Position numbers and translations under genes: made by a program. Positions 42,360-52,534 of a stretch of DNA of 64,000 bases are shown piece by piece. The notes below the pieces were generated by a model. That model was not told the origin of the DNA, made no database searches, and saw nothing but the letters and a program-made list of their open reading frames with translations. Origin of the DNA: Pseudonocardia abyssalis. Its GTDB lineage: Bacteria > Actinomycetota > Actinomycetes > Mycobacteriales > Pseudonocardiaceae. The first letter of the stretch is position 1. Each line of letters opens with the position of its first letter. The stretch is from assembly GCF_019263705.2 (NCBI RefSeq), contig NZ_JADQDK010000001.1, positions 2,418,001-2,482,000 of the forward strand, read 5' to 3'.

Positions 42360-43788
42360 GGCGCTCGTCGGTGCGGGTCCCCGCCTCCATCCGTAACGCC
42401 GGACGCGCAGGAAGGGGACCGACACGACCGCCGGCGACTCCGGCCCGCGGCTCGACGGGTCGGGTCGGGACACCGGCCGGAACACCGGGCCGGGCTCGCC
42501 CGGCGTCCGATCGCCGCAGGCGGTGCCGACCGCCGCGGAGGCGCCGTTGCTCCTCGGCGGGCAACAGGCCGCGGTGACGCAGCGACCGCACCGCTGCCGC
42601 GCACCCCGTACCGACGACTATCAGCACCAGCCACGGCGCCACCGGGAGCCCGGAGGAGCGGGCCAGGTCCAGCGCCCAGCCCGTGCCGAGGTTGCCCAGC
42701 AGGATCCCGACCCCGCACACCGTGTTGTACAGGCCGTAGTGGGTGGCGACCCTCCGGTTGCCCGACAGCGCGACGATCGTGCTCATCTCGAAGGGGAACA
42801 GGATCGCCGTTCCGAGCGCGAGGACCCCGGCGGACAGAACCAGGGCGATGGCACCGAGCACTCCCCCACCGCCCGGCAGCGCGGACGTCGCCAGTGGTGG
42901 CAGGAACGCCGCGCCCAGGGTGACCAGCCCGAGAACCATGGACCGGGCGGGACCGAGCCGCTCGCGGCACCACGCCGTGACCCGCAGCTGCCCCACGATG
43001 GTGACCAGCCCGGACACCGCGAACAGCGCGGCCACCAGCATGGTGGCGTGGGCCGCGGTCGCGGTCACTGTCGCTGCCTGGAGCGGCAACGCCAGGTAGA
43101 CCTGGAACGACAGGACGTAGGAGCCCGCCATCGCCGCGGCGAACAGCAGGAACGGGCGATTGCCGACGATGTCCCGCCAGCCGGCCGCGTCCCGACCGGG
43201 AGAACCGTCGGCCGCGCCACCGCTGGACGGCAGGGCGCGGATCTGCAGCACCGTGAGCAGCGCGAACACTCCCGCCGACACCAGGCAGGTCAACGAGAAC
43301 GAGACGCCGGTGAGGGCGAGACCGATGAGCGGCCCGAGCAGGATCCCGGCCTGGTAGAAGACGCTGAACAACGCGAATGCCTCGACCCGGCGCTCACCCG
43401 CATCCTGCGCGAGGTAGGCCCGCACCGCCGGGTTGAACAGTGCCCCGGCGAACCCCGTCGCCGCCGAGGCGACGATGAGCGCGGGCAAGGAGTCGACGAC
43501 GCCGAGCAGTGCGAAACCGACCGTACGCAGGGCACATCCGGCCACGATGAGGGGTTTGTACCCGAACCGGTCGGCCAGGGCGCCACCGACCAGGAACATC
43601 CCCTGTTGGGCGAAATTGCGCACCCCCAGCACCAGCCCCACCAGCCAGGTCGCCAGCCCGAGGCCGTCGGACAGGTGCGCGGCGAGGTACGGGATGAGCA
43701 TGTAGAAGCCGAGGTTGATCGTCAGCTGGTTGAGCAGCAGCAGCTGCACGGACCTCGGGAACGAGCGGTACTGGGCCAGCACACGCAT
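42346..43788 (-). CDS. MFS transporter (multidrug or metabolite exporter type)
   Basis: A 480-aa protein with 12 predicted TMs and the MFS loop 2-3 signature GGALADRFGYKPLI. It starts ATG 43788, in a TGATG overlap with the stop of the PLP-enzyme gene, so the two are translationally coupled. MFS exporters beside a cysteine-synthase-like enzyme are known from siderophore and amino-acid-like metabolite clusters, so export of the enzyme's product is a reasonable idea. The C-terminal 60 residues are Arg-rich and unusual. Confidence 0.88.
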   Translation of the reverse strand: MRVLAQYRSFPRSVQLLLLNQLTINLGFYMLIPYLAAHLSDGLGLATWLVGLVLGVRNFAQQGMFLVGGALADRFGYKPLIVAGCALRTVGFALLGVVDSLPALIVASAATGFAGALFNPAVRAYLAQDAGERRVEAFALFSVFYQAGILLGPLIGLALTGVSFSLTCLVSAGVFALLTVLQIRALPSSGGAADGSPGRDAAGWRDIVGNRPFLLFAAAMAGSYVLSFQVYLALPLQAATVTATAAHATMLVAALFAVSGLVTIVGQLRVTAWCRERLGPARSMVLGLVTLGAAFLPPLATSALPGGGGVLGAIALVLSAGVLALGTAILFPFEMSTIVALSGNRRVATHYGLYNTVCGVGILLGNLGTGWALDLARSSGLPVAPWLVLIVVGTGCAAAVRSLRHRGLLPAEEQRRLRGGRHRLRRSDAGRARPGVPAGVPTRPVEPRAGVAGGRVGPLPARPALRMEAGTRTDERLIRR

Positions 43789-44900
43789 CACCGGCGCCGC
43801 GCCGCCGCCGGCCCGGCCGGATCGGTGACGGTCGTGCACCGGGTCCACCGGGTGACCTCGCGGTGGGACGTGTGCTCGATCAGATCCGGGTCCGGCCGGG
43901 GATCGACGTCGAGCAGCCCGTTGGTCCGGCAGAACTCGTCGTTGTAGACGGTGTCGAAGTATCGCTGGGGCCCGTCCGGGAACACCGCGACGATCCGCGT
44001 GCCTGGCGCACTGGTCCGGGCGACCCACGACGAGACCAATCCGACCGCACCGACGCTCCACCCGCCGCTGGCGTACGTCGTCGCCGCGAGCCTGCGGCAC
44101 GCCCACACGGCCTCCGCGGGCGCGACCCAGTGCACCTCGTCGAACGTCGGATAGGCGACGTTGCGCGGGAGGATGCTCGATCCGAGCCCACGCATGAGCC
44201 GGGGACGCGCAGGCTGGCCGAAGATCGTCGATCCGACCGCGTCGACGCCGACCACCCGCAGGTGCGGCTGGTGGACGCGGAGCACCGCGCTGAGCCCGGC
44301 CGAGTGCCCGCCGGTGCCCACCGAGCACACCAGCACGTCGAGACCGCCGGTCTGCTCCAGCAACTCGTGCGCCATCGGGGCGTAGGACGCCACGTTGTCG
44401 GGGTTGTGGTACTGGTCCGGGCAGTACGCACCGGGGTCCCCGGCCAGGATGTGCCGGACCGCCCGCCGCCGCGCCTCCTGCCAGCCACCTTCACGGCAGG
44501 GCTGGTCGACGGTGTGCAGCTCGGCTCCGTACGCACGCAGCATGCGCTGCATCAGCGGCTCCATACCCGGGTCGCTGACCAGCGTCACGGGGTGGCCGTA
44601 GGCGATGCCGGCGAGCGCGAGCCCGAGTCCGAGCGTGCCGCTGGTGGACTCGACGATGCGGGCCCCGTCGGCAAGGTCGCCGCGCTCTCGAGCGCGGCGG
44701 ACCATGTGCAGGGCCGGGCGGTCCTTGATCCCGCCGGGGTTGAAGCCCTCGAGTTTGGCCCAGAAGCCGCGGTCGTCGGCGGTGAAGGGACGGTCGATGC
44801 GGACGAGTGGAGTGTTACCGACGACCAGGGGCAGCCGCAGCGTCGGGGAGGTGCGCGGTTCGTCGTCGGGACGGACCGGGGTGAGAGCGGGAAGAGTCAC
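43788..44900 (-). CDS. PLP-dependent cysteine-synthase-superfamily enzyme
   Basis: A 370-aa fold-type II PLP enzyme. Residues: [12 protein letters not shown] with the Schiff-base Lys, STSGTLG as the phosphate or substrate loop (SxSGN-like), and GTGGHSAG as the phosphate cup. It resembles cysteine synthases and SbnA-type enzymes that make 2,3-diaminopropionate precursors, with a C-terminal extension ([17 protein letters not shown]). GTG 44900 is used, with gaggaag upstream; the open frame further upstream overlaps another gene. Coupled to the MFS gene. A role in making a non-protein amino acid or metallophore-like metabolite is inferred. Confidence 0.88.
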   Translation of the reverse strand: MTLPALTPVRPDDEPRTSPTLRLPLVVGNTPLVRIDRPFTADDRGFWAKLEGFNPGGIKDRPALHMVRRARERGDLADGARIVESTSGTLGLGLALAGIAYGHPVTLVSDPGMEPLMQRMLRAYGAELHTVDQPCREGGWQEARRRAVRHILAGDPGAYCPDQYHNPDNVASYAPMAHELLEQTGGLDVLVCSVGTGGHSAGLSAVLRVHQPHLRVVGVDAVGSTIFGQPARPRLMRGLGSSILPRNVAYPTFDEVHWVAPAEAVWACRRLAATTYASGGWSVGAVGLVSSWVARTSAPGTRIVAVFPDGPQRYFDTVYNDEFCRTNGLLDVDPRPDPDLIEHTSHREVTRWTRCTTVTDPAGPAAARRR

Positions 44901-44938
44901 GGAGTTGCTTCCTCGAGGCGCGCACGCCGGCGCGGACG

Positions 44939-44963
44939 GACGGGGACCTGGGCAGGTCCCGTC
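44939..44963 (-). terminator. Hairpin just after the small secreted-protein gene
   Basis: GACGGGGACCT pairs with AGGTCCCGTC around a GGGC loop, with one bulged G. It follows the stop of the gene at 44962-45306 on the minus strand and precedes the PLP-enzyme gene. Confidence 0.55.
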
Positions 44964-45306
44964 ACGTCCGGGCGATGCACAACCGATGGAGGAGCGCTCG
45001 ACCCGCCGGGGGCGGACGTCGAGGCGTACGTCGACGCGGGTGACCGGCCGCCCGTGTCTGGGAGGCGGTGATGACAGCCAGCACGGGAGCGAGGGCCTCG
45101 TGATCGACCGCACCCCGCCGGAGTTCGGGCGCCGCGTCGTCCTCGACCGGTCCGTGACCTTCACAGTGCTCGCTCTGTGTCGGCCCTCCGGCCGCATGGG
45201 CGGTCACCTGGAGCGGCGGACAGGATGCCGCCGCCTGCGCGACGATCACGAGCGTGACGAGCAGCATGACGAGGACCCGCCCGACCCTCACTACGTTGCT
45301 GCTCAC
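44962..45306 (-). CDS. Small secreted protein, hypothetical
   Basis: A 114-aa frame from GTG 45306 with a signal peptide ([19 protein letters not shown]) and a short mature part with Cys/His ([10 protein letters not shown]), then an Arg-rich tail. Its start is preceded by a region with partial CTAC/GTAG halves. It could bind metal outside the cell. The Arg-rich tail leaves doubt about the exact end and about expression. Confidence 0.45.
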   Translation of the reverse strand: MSSNVVRVGRVLVMLLVTLVIVAQAAASCPPLQVTAHAAGGPTQSEHCEGHGPVEDDAAPELRRGAVDHEALAPVLAVITASQTRAAGHPRRRTPRRPPPAGRALLHRLCIART

Positions 45307-45549
45307 AGTGACATGACGCTAACAATCTGAATCCGCCACGACCGGGCGATCCCTCCGGTGACACCGCGTGACCTCTTCGCTCCACCTTCTAACGAACTAC
45401 CGCTACTGCCATTGCTATGCAGCAGCGTTGTAGTCACGCGTGATGCACGGATGCCTGACGTGCTCACGAGCGGCGGTCCGGCGGTTGCCCGCTGGTCGCG
45501 ATCGGACCGGCTCCATCTGGGCGAGATGACGGGATTCATAGTGCTGTTG

Positions 45550-45835
45550 CATCGTCGACCGCAGCGTGCATTACCGCTCCATCGCCTACACCGAGCGCCT
45601 CGCCGCCGCTGGGGCCGCGCCGTCGGGCGGCTCGGTGGGCCACGCCTACGACAACGCCCTCGCGGAGTCGACGATCGGGCTGTTCAAGACCGAGCTCATC
45701 AAACTCAGAGGACCCTGGCGCACCGTCGAGCAGGTCGAGATCGCCACCCTCGAACACGTCGACTGGTTCAACCACCGACGCCTGCACTCCGCCGCTGCAG
45801 ACCTGCCCCCGGCCGAGCTGGAGACCGCCCACTAG
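45550..45835 (+). pseudogene. C-terminal fragment of an IS3-family transposase
   Basis: The frame reads IVDRSVHYRSIAYTERLA, then GGSVGHAYDNALAESTIGLF and VEQVEIATLEHVDWFNHRRL. These are the last part of the IS3 OrfB integrase core, with the final Glu of the DDE triad in NALAEST and the NxRRxH end motif. The N-terminal two thirds are missing, so the element is dead. It marks a second mobile insertion between the small secreted gene and the EamA gene. Confidence 0.85.
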
Positions 45836-45903
45836 CGTCGACATCACGGCCAACCCGAGCCAGAGCACTCAACCCGTTAGCTCTCCGGACACGCCGGGAC
45901 GGT

Positions 45904-46818
45904 TCAAACCGGCGCCCGGGTAGGCGCCACCGACTGGTGTCTCAACGCCACCCGCATGCTGACCAGCACCAGTGCGACGCCCGTGACCGTCCAGGCGTCG
46001 GGGCGTTCACCCAGCACGACGATGCCGACCACGAGACCGAAGACGGGGACGAGGAACATCCACGGCGTCAGCGAGGACAGCGGGCTGCGCTGGGTCTCCA
46101 CGAACCAGGCCAGCGTGGTCGCCGCGGTCGCGACCAGCCCGAGGAAGGCGAGCACGGCGACGAACCGCGGCGTCCAGGCGATGTCCGGGACGCCCTCCAT
46201 GAGCAGGGCGGCGCCAGCCAGGACCACTCCGCCGATCAGGAAGTGCGCGGCGCTGGCCACGACGATGTCGATGTCGCCCAGGCGCCGGACCATGAGGGTC
46301 CCTGCGGTGACCGCGACGGCCGCGAGCAGCGAAAGCAGCGCTCCCTGCCCGCCGCCACCGGGCACCGCGACGACGAGCAGCCCGCCGAACCCGACCGCGA
46401 GCGCGATACCGGCCCGCGCCGTCACCCGCTCGCCAAACAACCACCAGGCGGGCAGCAGGATCAACAGGGGCTGGGCGTTCGCCAGGACCGCGGCGGTGCC
46501 GGTGGCCAACCCCGCGATGCCGGCGAACATCGCCGCGAACGCCAGGCTGACGTTGACCAATCCGAGCGCCCCGATGCTGCTCCAGCTCCCGATCGATCGG
46601 GGTAGCGGCCGGCGCTGGACCGCGGCGACGACGGCCAGGGCGGTCCCGCCGAGCAGCGCCCTCAACGCGGCGAACCACAGCAGTGGCGCGTCCCGCAGCC
46701 CCCACCGGACGCCCAGGAAGCATGCCCCGAGAGCACCTGTGATCAACAGCATCCGCAGGGGTGACGGCCGGTGGGTCAGCGCTGCCGGGCGTCCTCCGGT
46801 CGCCGGGGCAACCGTCAT
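45904..46818 (-). CDS. EamA-family (DMT superfamily) transporter
   Basis: A 304-aa protein with ten predicted TMs arranged as two EamA repeats. Motifs such as ALLGGTALAVV, AVLANAQPLLILLPAWW and the second-repeat PVFGLVVGIVVLGERP are typical. EamA proteins export amino acids, metabolites or drugs. ATG 46818. No coupling to a neighbour; the upstream gap is short. Substrate unknown. Confidence 0.9.
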   Translation of the reverse strand: MTVAPATGGRPAALTHRPSPLRMLLITGALGACFLGVRWGLRDAPLLWFAALRALLGGTALAVVAAVQRRPLPRSIGSWSSIGALGLVNVSLAFAAMFAGIAGLATGTAAVLANAQPLLILLPAWWLFGERVTARAGIALAVGFGGLLVVAVPGGGGQGALLSLLAAVAVTAGTLMVRRLGDIDIVVASAAHFLIGGVVLAGAALLMEGVPDIAWTPRFVAVLAFLGLVATAATTLAWFVETQRSPLSSLTPWMFLVPVFGLVVGIVVLGERPDAWTVTGVALVLVSMRVALRHQSVAPTRAPV

Positions 46819-46902
46819 CGACGAGTGCCTACCGGCGCGCCGACGGGCCGGCCCGTGACCCTCGACAGCGACGCGAGGTCAGCGCGGTTTCGCACCGGCA
46901 TC

Positions 46903-49305
46903 TCAATGCCGCTGCGCGTCGGCGGGCGCAATGACCGGCCCGACCGATGGTGTGCCGATTGAGGCGCGCGGCGCAACGACCGGCTCGGGCAGCCGGAGCC
47001 GTTTGAGGGTCAGCGCGTTCACCGCGACGATGATGCTGGACCCGGCCATGGTGATCGCCGCGATCTCCGGGCGCAGCACCAGCCCGAAGGCGGGCTCGAA
47101 CACCCCGGCCGCGATCGGGAGCGCGATGGCGTTGTAGCCGATCGCCCAGCCCAGGTTCTGGCGCATCTTGCGCACCGTCCCCCGTCCGATCCGCAGTGCC
47201 ACCGCGACGTCGAGGGGATCGGATCGCATCAGGACGACATCAGCGGTCTCCACGGCCACGTCGGTGCCGGCGCCGATCGCGATCCCGAGATCGGCCTGCG
47301 CCAGTGCTGGGGCGTCGTTCACGCCGTCACCGACCATCGCCACCCGACGCCCACCGTCCATCAATTCCTTGACTTTCGCCGCCTTGTCCCCCGGCAGCAC
47401 CTCGGCGATCACCGTGGTCACGCCCAGTTGCTCACCGATCCGCTGCGCGGTCGCGGCGTTGTCCCCGGTCAGCATGACCACCTCGACACCGAGCCCGGTC
47501 AGCTCCGCGACCGCGGCAGCAGAGGTGGGACGCACCGCGTCGGCGATCCCGATCACCGCGACGGCCCGGCCGTCGACCGAGGCGAGCACCGCGGTCCGCC
47601 CACCGGCGGCGAGCTCCTGCTGCGCCGCTCCGAGCGCGCCGAGCTCGACGGACTCGGCCTCCATCAGCCGGACGTTTCCCACCGCGACCCGCCTGCCGTC
47701 GACGGTGGCGACCGCGCCCTTCCCGGGCACGCTGCGGAACCCCTCCGCGGCCAGGCGCGCGGCGCCCGCGGCGTCGGCGTGGCGGACCACGGCCTCGGCG
47801 AGCGGGTGCTCGGACTCCCGCTCGACCGCCGCGACCAGCGCCAACGCGTCGATCTCGGGCAGCCCCTCGACGATCAGGTCGGTCACCTCGGGCGCGCCCT
47901 GGGTCAGGGTGCCGGTCTTGTCCATGACCACCACGTCGATCTTCTGCGACGTCTCGATCGCGGTGGCGTTCTTGAACAGCACCCCACGACCCGCACCCAG
48001 CCCGGTGCCCACCATGATCGCGGTCGGGGTGGCCAAACCGAGGGCGTCCGGGCAGGTCACCACGACCACCGTGATCGCGAACAGCAACGCCTCAGCGACC
48101 GGACGCCCGGCGAGCAGCCACACCGCGAACGTGCCCACGCCCCCGACCAGCGCCACGAACACCAGCCAGAACGCGGCCCGGTCCGCGAGGCGCTGCCCGG
48201 GCGCCTTGGAGTTCTGCGCCTCCTGCACCAGCTTCACGATCTGGGCCAGCGCGGTGTCCGCACCGACCCTCGTCGCCCGCACGCGCAGCGTGCCGGTGGT
48301 GTTGATGGTGGCCCCGACGACCTCGTCCCCGGGCTCCTTGTGCACGGGCAGGCTCTCCCCGGTCACGGTGGACTCGTCCACGTCGCTCTCGCCGTCGGTG
48401 ACCACCCCGTCGGAGGCGATCTTCGACCCGGGCCGCACCAGCAGCAGATCACCCACGACCACCTGGTCGGTCGGGATCTCCACCGGCTCGCCATCGCGCA
48501 GGACGATCGCCACCGGCGGCGCCAGCTTCAGCAGTGCGCGCACGGCCTCGTTGGCCCCGCCGCGGGCGCGCATCTCGAAGTAGTGCCCGAGCAGCACGAA
48601 CGTCGTGAGGATGGTCGCGGCCTCGTAGAACACCTCCCCGCCGCCGGTGAGGGTGACCCCGACCGAGTACACCCAGCCCGCACCCACCGCCACCGCGACC
48701 AGCACCATCATGTCCAGCGTGCGGGCGCGCAGGGCCCGGACCGCACCGGTGAAGAAGATCGACGCCGAGTAGCCGATCACCGGCAGACTCAGGATCAGCT
48801 GGAACACATCGTCGCGCAGCCCGAACGGCGCCGCCACGGTGAACCCGAACACCTGGCGCCCGATCTGGGACCACAACGTGATGACCACGGCGAAGACCAG
48901 CGCGACGAGGAACCGGTTGCGCATATCGGCGACCATCGCCGCCATCGACATCTCACCGTGCCCGCCGTGGCCCATCACCTCGGCGGGGCTGCCCGTCCGA
49001 ACCTCCGCCCGGTCGTGCGCTGCGTGGTCCCCGACAGCTGCGGGCGGCGGGCACAGGTGATCCGGTACGGATTCCCCGGCGCAGTGATAGCCGCAGTCCC
49101 GGACCCATCCGGTGAGTTCCTCGACCGTGGTGGTGGCAGGGTCGTAGGTCACCGTCGCGGTCTGACCCACCGCGTTCGCCTCGACGGCGACGACACCCGG
49201 CCGTCGACCCAGGACCGCCTCCACCGCCTTCGTCTCGGTCGCCCAGTGCAACCCGTCGAGCTCCACCACGACGGTGCGCGCCGGGCGGTGGATCTGTGTA
49301 CGCAC
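46903..49305 (-). CDS. P1B-type heavy-metal ATPase with CPD transport motif
   Basis: An 800-aa P-type ATPase: N-terminal HMA-like fold without a CxxC (residues about 1-65), a CGYHC and His-rich stretch ([11 protein letters not shown]) before the first TM, TGES, transport site [21 protein letters not shown] and [11 protein letters not shown]. Cu(I) pumps carry CPC and CopB-type pumps CPH; here the third position is Asp, so metal selectivity may differ. All catalytic residues are present. GTG 49305 is chosen because gaggag lies 5-6 bases upstream and the HMA-like part begins there. It is divergent from a DUF2933-like/SHOCT/DUF302/oxidase run, so a second metal cassette. Confidence 0.9.
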   Translation of the reverse strand: MRTQIHRPARTVVVELDGLHWATETKAVEAVLGRRPGVVAVEANAVGQTATVTYDPATTTVEELTGWVRDCGYHCAGESVPDHLCPPPAAVGDHAAHDRAEVRTGSPAEVMGHGGHGEMSMAAMVADMRNRFLVALVFAVVITLWSQIGRQVFGFTVAAPFGLRDDVFQLILSLPVIGYSASIFFTGAVRALRARTLDMMVLVAVAVGAGWVYSVGVTLTGGGEVFYEAATILTTFVLLGHYFEMRARGGANEAVRALLKLAPPVAIVLRDGEPVEIPTDQVVVGDLLLVRPGSKIASDGVVTDGESDVDESTVTGESLPVHKEPGDEVVGATINTTGTLRVRATRVGADTALAQIVKLVQEAQNSKAPGQRLADRAAFWLVFVALVGGVGTFAVWLLAGRPVAEALLFAITVVVVTCPDALGLATPTAIMVGTGLGAGRGVLFKNATAIETSQKIDVVVMDKTGTLTQGAPEVTDLIVEGLPEIDALALVAAVERESEHPLAEAVVRHADAAGAARLAAEGFRSVPGKGAVATVDGRRVAVGNVRLMEAESVELGALGAAQQELAAGGRTAVLASVDGRAVAVIGIADAVRPTSAAAVAELTGLGVEVVMLTGDNAATAQRIGEQLGVTTVIAEVLPGDKAAKVKELMDGGRRVAMVGDGVNDAPALAQADLGIAIGAGTDVAVETADVVLMRSDPLDVAVALRIGRGTVRKMRQNLGWAIGYNAIALPIAAGVFEPAFGLVLRPEIAAITMAGSSIIVAVNALTLKRLRLPEPVVAPRASIGTPSVGPVIAPADAQRH

Positions 49306-49370
49306 GATTGCTCCTCGGTATGGGTGACAGCTCTCGCAGCGTCCACACGACACACCGGCAGGCGGTAGCG

Positions 49371-49486
49371 CCGAAGGTCCCGTCGGGTACGGGTCGGTAG
49401 GTCCTCCCGACATGAGCGGCCAGACATGTGCTCCGAGCCCGCCGCGCCGGCAACTCGTCAGAACCCGGCGGCTACGGGACCTTCGG
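49371..49486 (+). repeat. 13-bp perfect inverted repeat flanking 90 bp in a divergent promoter region
   Basis: CCGAAGGTCCCGT at 49371-49383 and its exact reverse complement at 49474-49486, between the divergent CPD ATPase and the small membrane-protein gene. It could be two operator half sites allowing looping. Confidence 0.5.
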
Positions 49487-49571
49487 ATCTGCGAGCAGGG
49501 GCATTCAGCCGGTGTCGCACGGCCGGATCAGCACGGATCCTTTGTGGTGTCCGGCTGATGAAGGGGCCCTC

Positions 49572-49853
49572 ATGAAACATCACGTTCCGCTCTACGCTCT
49601 CGCCGCGGCGGTCCTGATTCTCGTATCGGTCGCCCTCGGCGTCCCGACCTCGACGCTGTTCCTCGTCGGGTTCGTGCTGCTCTGTCCGCTGATGATGATG
49701 TTCATGATGGGCGGCATGCACGGCAGCCCCCGTAGCGGAACCAAGGATCCGGACGGCCACAGCAACGACGGCCCCGAGGATCGCGATCACACACAATCGC
49801 CCGGTCCTGATCGTTTCGGGCAATCACTGATCAACAAGGAGAAGTCGCCATGA
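49572..49853 (+). CDS. Small membrane protein of DUF2933 type
   Basis: A 93-aa protein with two TMs (YALAAAVLILVSVALGV and STLFLVGFVLLCPLMMMFMM), a Met-rich end and HGSPR, then an acidic His-bearing tail. DUF2933 proteins are small metal-resistance-linked membrane proteins. ATG 49572. Its stop overlaps the next start (ATGA), so it is coupled to the SHOCT protein. Confidence 0.75.
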   Translation: MKHHVPLYALAAAVLILVSVALGVPTSTLFLVGFVLLCPLMMMFMMGGMHGSPRSGTKDPDGHSNDGPEDRDHTQSPGPDRFGQSLINKEKSP

Positions 49854-50116
49854 TGTTCTGGTACGGCAACGAGACGAACGTGTGGGGTTATGCCCTGATG
49901 ACCATCAGCATGGTGCTGTTCTGGGGGCTGGTCATCTACGGGGCGATCGCCCTGCTCCGCTACTCGGCTCGTGAGGATCAGCCGGCGTCCGTGACCCGGC
50001 CGACCCCTGAGTTGTTGCTGGCCGACCGGTTGGCCCGCGGAGAGATCGATGAGGAGCAGTACCTCCGGACCCTGGAGACCCTGCGGGGCGGGTCCCGACC
50101 GCTTGCCAAGTCCTGA
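49850..50116 (+). CDS. Small membrane protein with SHOCT domain
   Basis: An 88-aa protein with one TM (MTISMVLFWGLVIYGAIALL) and a C-terminal SHOCT motif (ADRLARGEIDEEQYLRTL). SHOCT domains mediate oligomer or protein contacts and often sit in membrane proteins of metal clusters. The ATG overlaps the stop of the DUF2933-like gene. Confidence 0.85.
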   Translation: MMFWYGNETNVWGYALMTISMVLFWGLVIYGAIALLRYSAREDQPASVTRPTPELLLADRLARGEIDEEQYLRTLETLRGGSRPLAKS

Positions 50117-50237
50117 GTTCGTCCGACGGAGCCGTCGCCGACCTTCGCGGCGGTGGCCGACGGTGCCACAACCAGGTCGAGGCCTCCCTGTGGCCCGCGG
50201 CCGTCCCAGCCGTCACTACGAGAGGAACGGACCAGCA

Positions 50238-50633
50238 ATGGACTACAGCATGACGATCACTCTGGACCTGCCCTACGACAAGGCCGTGCCCGCGGTGAAG
50301 CAGGCTCTGGCCGAGCAGGGGTTCGGCGTCCTCACCGAAATCGACGCGCGGGCCACCATGAAGGAGAAGCTCGGAAAGAACATGGAGCCCTACATCATCC
50401 TGGGCGCCTGCAACCCCCAGCTCGCTCACCGCGTCCTGGAGGTGGACCGCCGGATCGGGCTGCTGCTGCCCTGCAACGTCGTCGTCCGCGCCGACGGGGA
50501 CGACCGGAGCATCATCTCGGCCCTGGACCCACAGGTCATGGTGACCGTCCCCGAGCGCGAGGAGCTGCGCCCGATCGCAGACGAGGCCGGGCAGCGTATC
50601 CGGGCGGCGCTGGACACCCTCACCGCCGGCTGA
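50238..50633 (+). CDS. DUF302 family protein
   Basis: A 131-aa protein with the DUF302 fold: an N-terminal TITLDLPYDKAVPAVKQALA strand-helix, GFGVLTEID, GACNPQLAHRVLEVD and GLLLPCNVVVR. DUF302 proteins are common in metal-resistance loci and are thought to bind small ligands or metal; the conserved Cys in LPCNVVV is notable. ATG 50238 with gagagga upstream. Same strand as the SHOCT genes around it. Confidence 0.9.
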   Translation: MDYSMTITLDLPYDKAVPAVKQALAEQGFGVLTEIDARATMKEKLGKNMEPYIILGACNPQLAHRVLEVDRRIGLLLPCNVVVRADGDDRSIISALDPQVMVTVPEREELRPIADEAGQRIRAALDTLTAG

Positions 50634-50709
50634 ACGGGGGCCAGATCATGTCGCGTCCGGTGGTGCCGGCAGGCGGCGGCGCGCTGCAATCCCAAGAGGA
50701 GTGACGACG

Positions 50710-50925
50710 ATGATGGACGGCTCGATGGGCTGGCTCTGGATCTGGCCGGTGTTCGTCGTGGTCGGGCTGGTCCTGCTCGGCTACGTGGCCTACGGGCTGG
50801 TGCAAAGGCGCGGGACCCGCCCGGGGGCGTGGCGCCTGCCTGCGCTCAGGACCCTCGACGAGCGCTACGCCCGCGGCGAGATTGACGACCACACCTACCG
50901 CACGCGCCGCGCGGAACTGACATGA
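50710..50925 (+). CDS. Second small membrane protein with SHOCT domain
   Basis: A 71-aa protein with one TM (WLWIWPVFVVVGLVLLGYVA) and a SHOCT motif (DERYARGEIDDHTYRTRR). ATG 50710 has an agagga SD; a GTG at 50701 is also possible. Its TGA overlaps the oxidase start as ATGA, so the two are coupled. Confidence 0.8.
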   Translation: MMDGSMGWLWIWPVFVVVGLVLLGYVAYGLVQRRGTRPGAWRLPALRTLDERYARGEIDDHTYRTRRAELT

Positions 50926-52409
50926 CGCATCCGATCAGCAGGCGCCGCGTGATCGTCCTGAGCGGTCTCGGTGCGGTCGGGGTCGCCGCCGGTGTGACCG
51001 GCTGGATCGCCGGCACGGCGGGCGCCGGTCCGGGTGACCGGCTACAGCCCGGTGACACCGGTGCCGAGCTGGCGCAGCCGCTGCTGCACGACAGCCGCGA
51101 CGGCCGGCTCGACGTCGCACTCACCGCCGCTGCCGGGGCACGCACCGCCGGGCGCGACACCAGCGCCCTGGGCTACAACGGCACCTCACCGGGGCCGACG
51201 CTGCGGGTCCGACCCGGCGACGAGCTCGCGGTGCGATTGACCAACGGGCTCGACCAGCCCACCAACCTGCACACCCACGGCCTGCGCGTGTCACCGCAGG
51301 GCAACAGTGACAACCCGTTCGTCACGATCGACCCCGGTTCGACGTTCGACTACCTCTACCGCATCCCGCCCGACCACCCGGCCGGCACGTTCTGGTACCA
51401 CGCCCACCACCACGGCACCGTGGCCGACCAGACCTTCGGCGGGCTGGTCGGCGCGCTGCTCGTCGACCGCGGACCCGACCTGCCCGTCGTCGCCGACCGG
51501 ATCCTCCTGATCTCCGACACCACCCTCGACGGTGCCGGCCGGATCGTCGCCACCGGCGCCATGGACCGAGCGATGGGCCGCCGGGGCGAGCTGGTCCTGG
51601 TCAACGGCCAGCACCAGCCCACCGTCTCCGCCACCCCGGGCGCGGCGCAGCGCTGGCGGCTCATCAACACCTGCACCTCCCGGGTGCTCGACATCCGCCT
51701 CGCCGGGCACGAACTCGTCCAGGTCGCCCACGACGGGACGTTCCTGCCGGTCCCGGTCGCCCGGGACCGGATCGTGCTCGCCCCGGGCAACCGCGCCGAC
51801 GTCGTGGTGCGTCCCACCGGACCCGGCCGCCACGCGCTCACCGCCGAACCTGCCGGACAGGGCGGGATGGGCGGTATGGGCGGCATGGGAGGCGGCGGCA
51901 TGGGAAGCGGCGACCCGGTTGGTGGACCGATCACCCTCGCCACCATGGTCACCGAGGGTGCAAACTCCGCGTCACCGCCGTTGCCCGCCACCCTGCCCGC
52001 CGAGACACCCCCTGCCGGCCCGGCGACCGCGCAGCGCCGGATCGCCTTCCGGATGGCCATGGGCGGCATGAGCACGGGAGGTATGGCGTTCACCATCGAC
52101 GGCCGCGTCTTCGACGGCGACCGCGACGACCAGACCATCACCCTGGGCACCACCGAGGAATGGACCGTCACCAACACCGGCCCGCTGGCACACCCGTTCC
52201 ACCTGCACGTGTGGCCGTTCACCGTGCTGGCCAGCAGCGACGCGGCCCTACCGATCGGGGTGCCGCAGGACGTGGTCCTGATCCCGGCCAACGGGTGGGT
52301 CCGGCTGCGCATCCCGTTCACCACCTTCCCCGGGCGCAGCGTCTACCACTGCCACATCCTCGACCACGAGGACGCCGGAATGATGGCCACCGTCAACGTC
52401 CGCGGCTGA
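50922..52409 (+). CDS. Multicopper oxidase (CueO/CopA type), exported by Tat
   Basis: A 495-aa oxidase starting MTHPISRRRVIVLSG, a Tat-like signal. The copper-site motifs are complete: HTHGL, HAHHHG, HPFHLHVWPF and HCHILDHEDAGMM. A Met/Gly-rich insert (repeated MGGMGG) near residue 310 may bind Cu(I). It probably oxidises Cu(I) to Cu(II) outside the membrane. Coupled to the SHOCT gene by ATGA and downstream of DUF302. This intact copy likely covers for the wrecked oxidase at 39653. Confidence 0.95.
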   Translation: MTHPISRRRVIVLSGLGAVGVAAGVTGWIAGTAGAGPGDRLQPGDTGAELAQPLLHDSRDGRLDVALTAAAGARTAGRDTSALGYNGTSPGPTLRVRPGDELAVRLTNGLDQPTNLHTHGLRVSPQGNSDNPFVTIDPGSTFDYLYRIPPDHPAGTFWYHAHHHGTVADQTFGGLVGALLVDRGPDLPVVADRILLISDTTLDGAGRIVATGAMDRAMGRRGELVLVNGQHQPTVSATPGAAQRWRLINTCTSRVLDIRLAGHELVQVAHDGTFLPVPVARDRIVLAPGNRADVVVRPTGPGRHALTAEPAGQGGMGGMGGMGGGGMGSGDPVGGPITLATMVTEGANSASPPLPATLPAETPPAGPATAQRRIAFRMAMGGMSTGGMAFTIDGRVFDGDRDDQTITLGTTEEWTVTNTGPLAHPFHLHVWPFTVLASSDAALPIGVPQDVVLIPANGWVRLRIPFTTFPGRSVYHCHILDHEDAGMMATVNVRG

Positions 52410-52534
52410 CATCGAACTCGCCCTCGCCGGTCGACCCTGCTCGAGGTTGGTCGCCTTCGATCTGCGCTGGAAGCCGGGTGCGGGCTCGCGATACCGACGC
52501 GGGGTTTCATGCCACGAGGCACCCTGCCCGCCGC

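Noticed and set aside
45386..45434. ACTAC and GTAGT halves upstream of the small secreted-protein gene
   Set aside because: The halves are about 30 bases apart and do not form the 8-base-spaced dyad seen elsewhere; kept only as a weak hint.
45358..46605. 415-codon plus-strand frame across the IS3 fragment and EamA gene
   Set aside because: It is antisense to the EamA transporter; the transposase fragment lies in a different frame, and the composition is that of a shadow frame.
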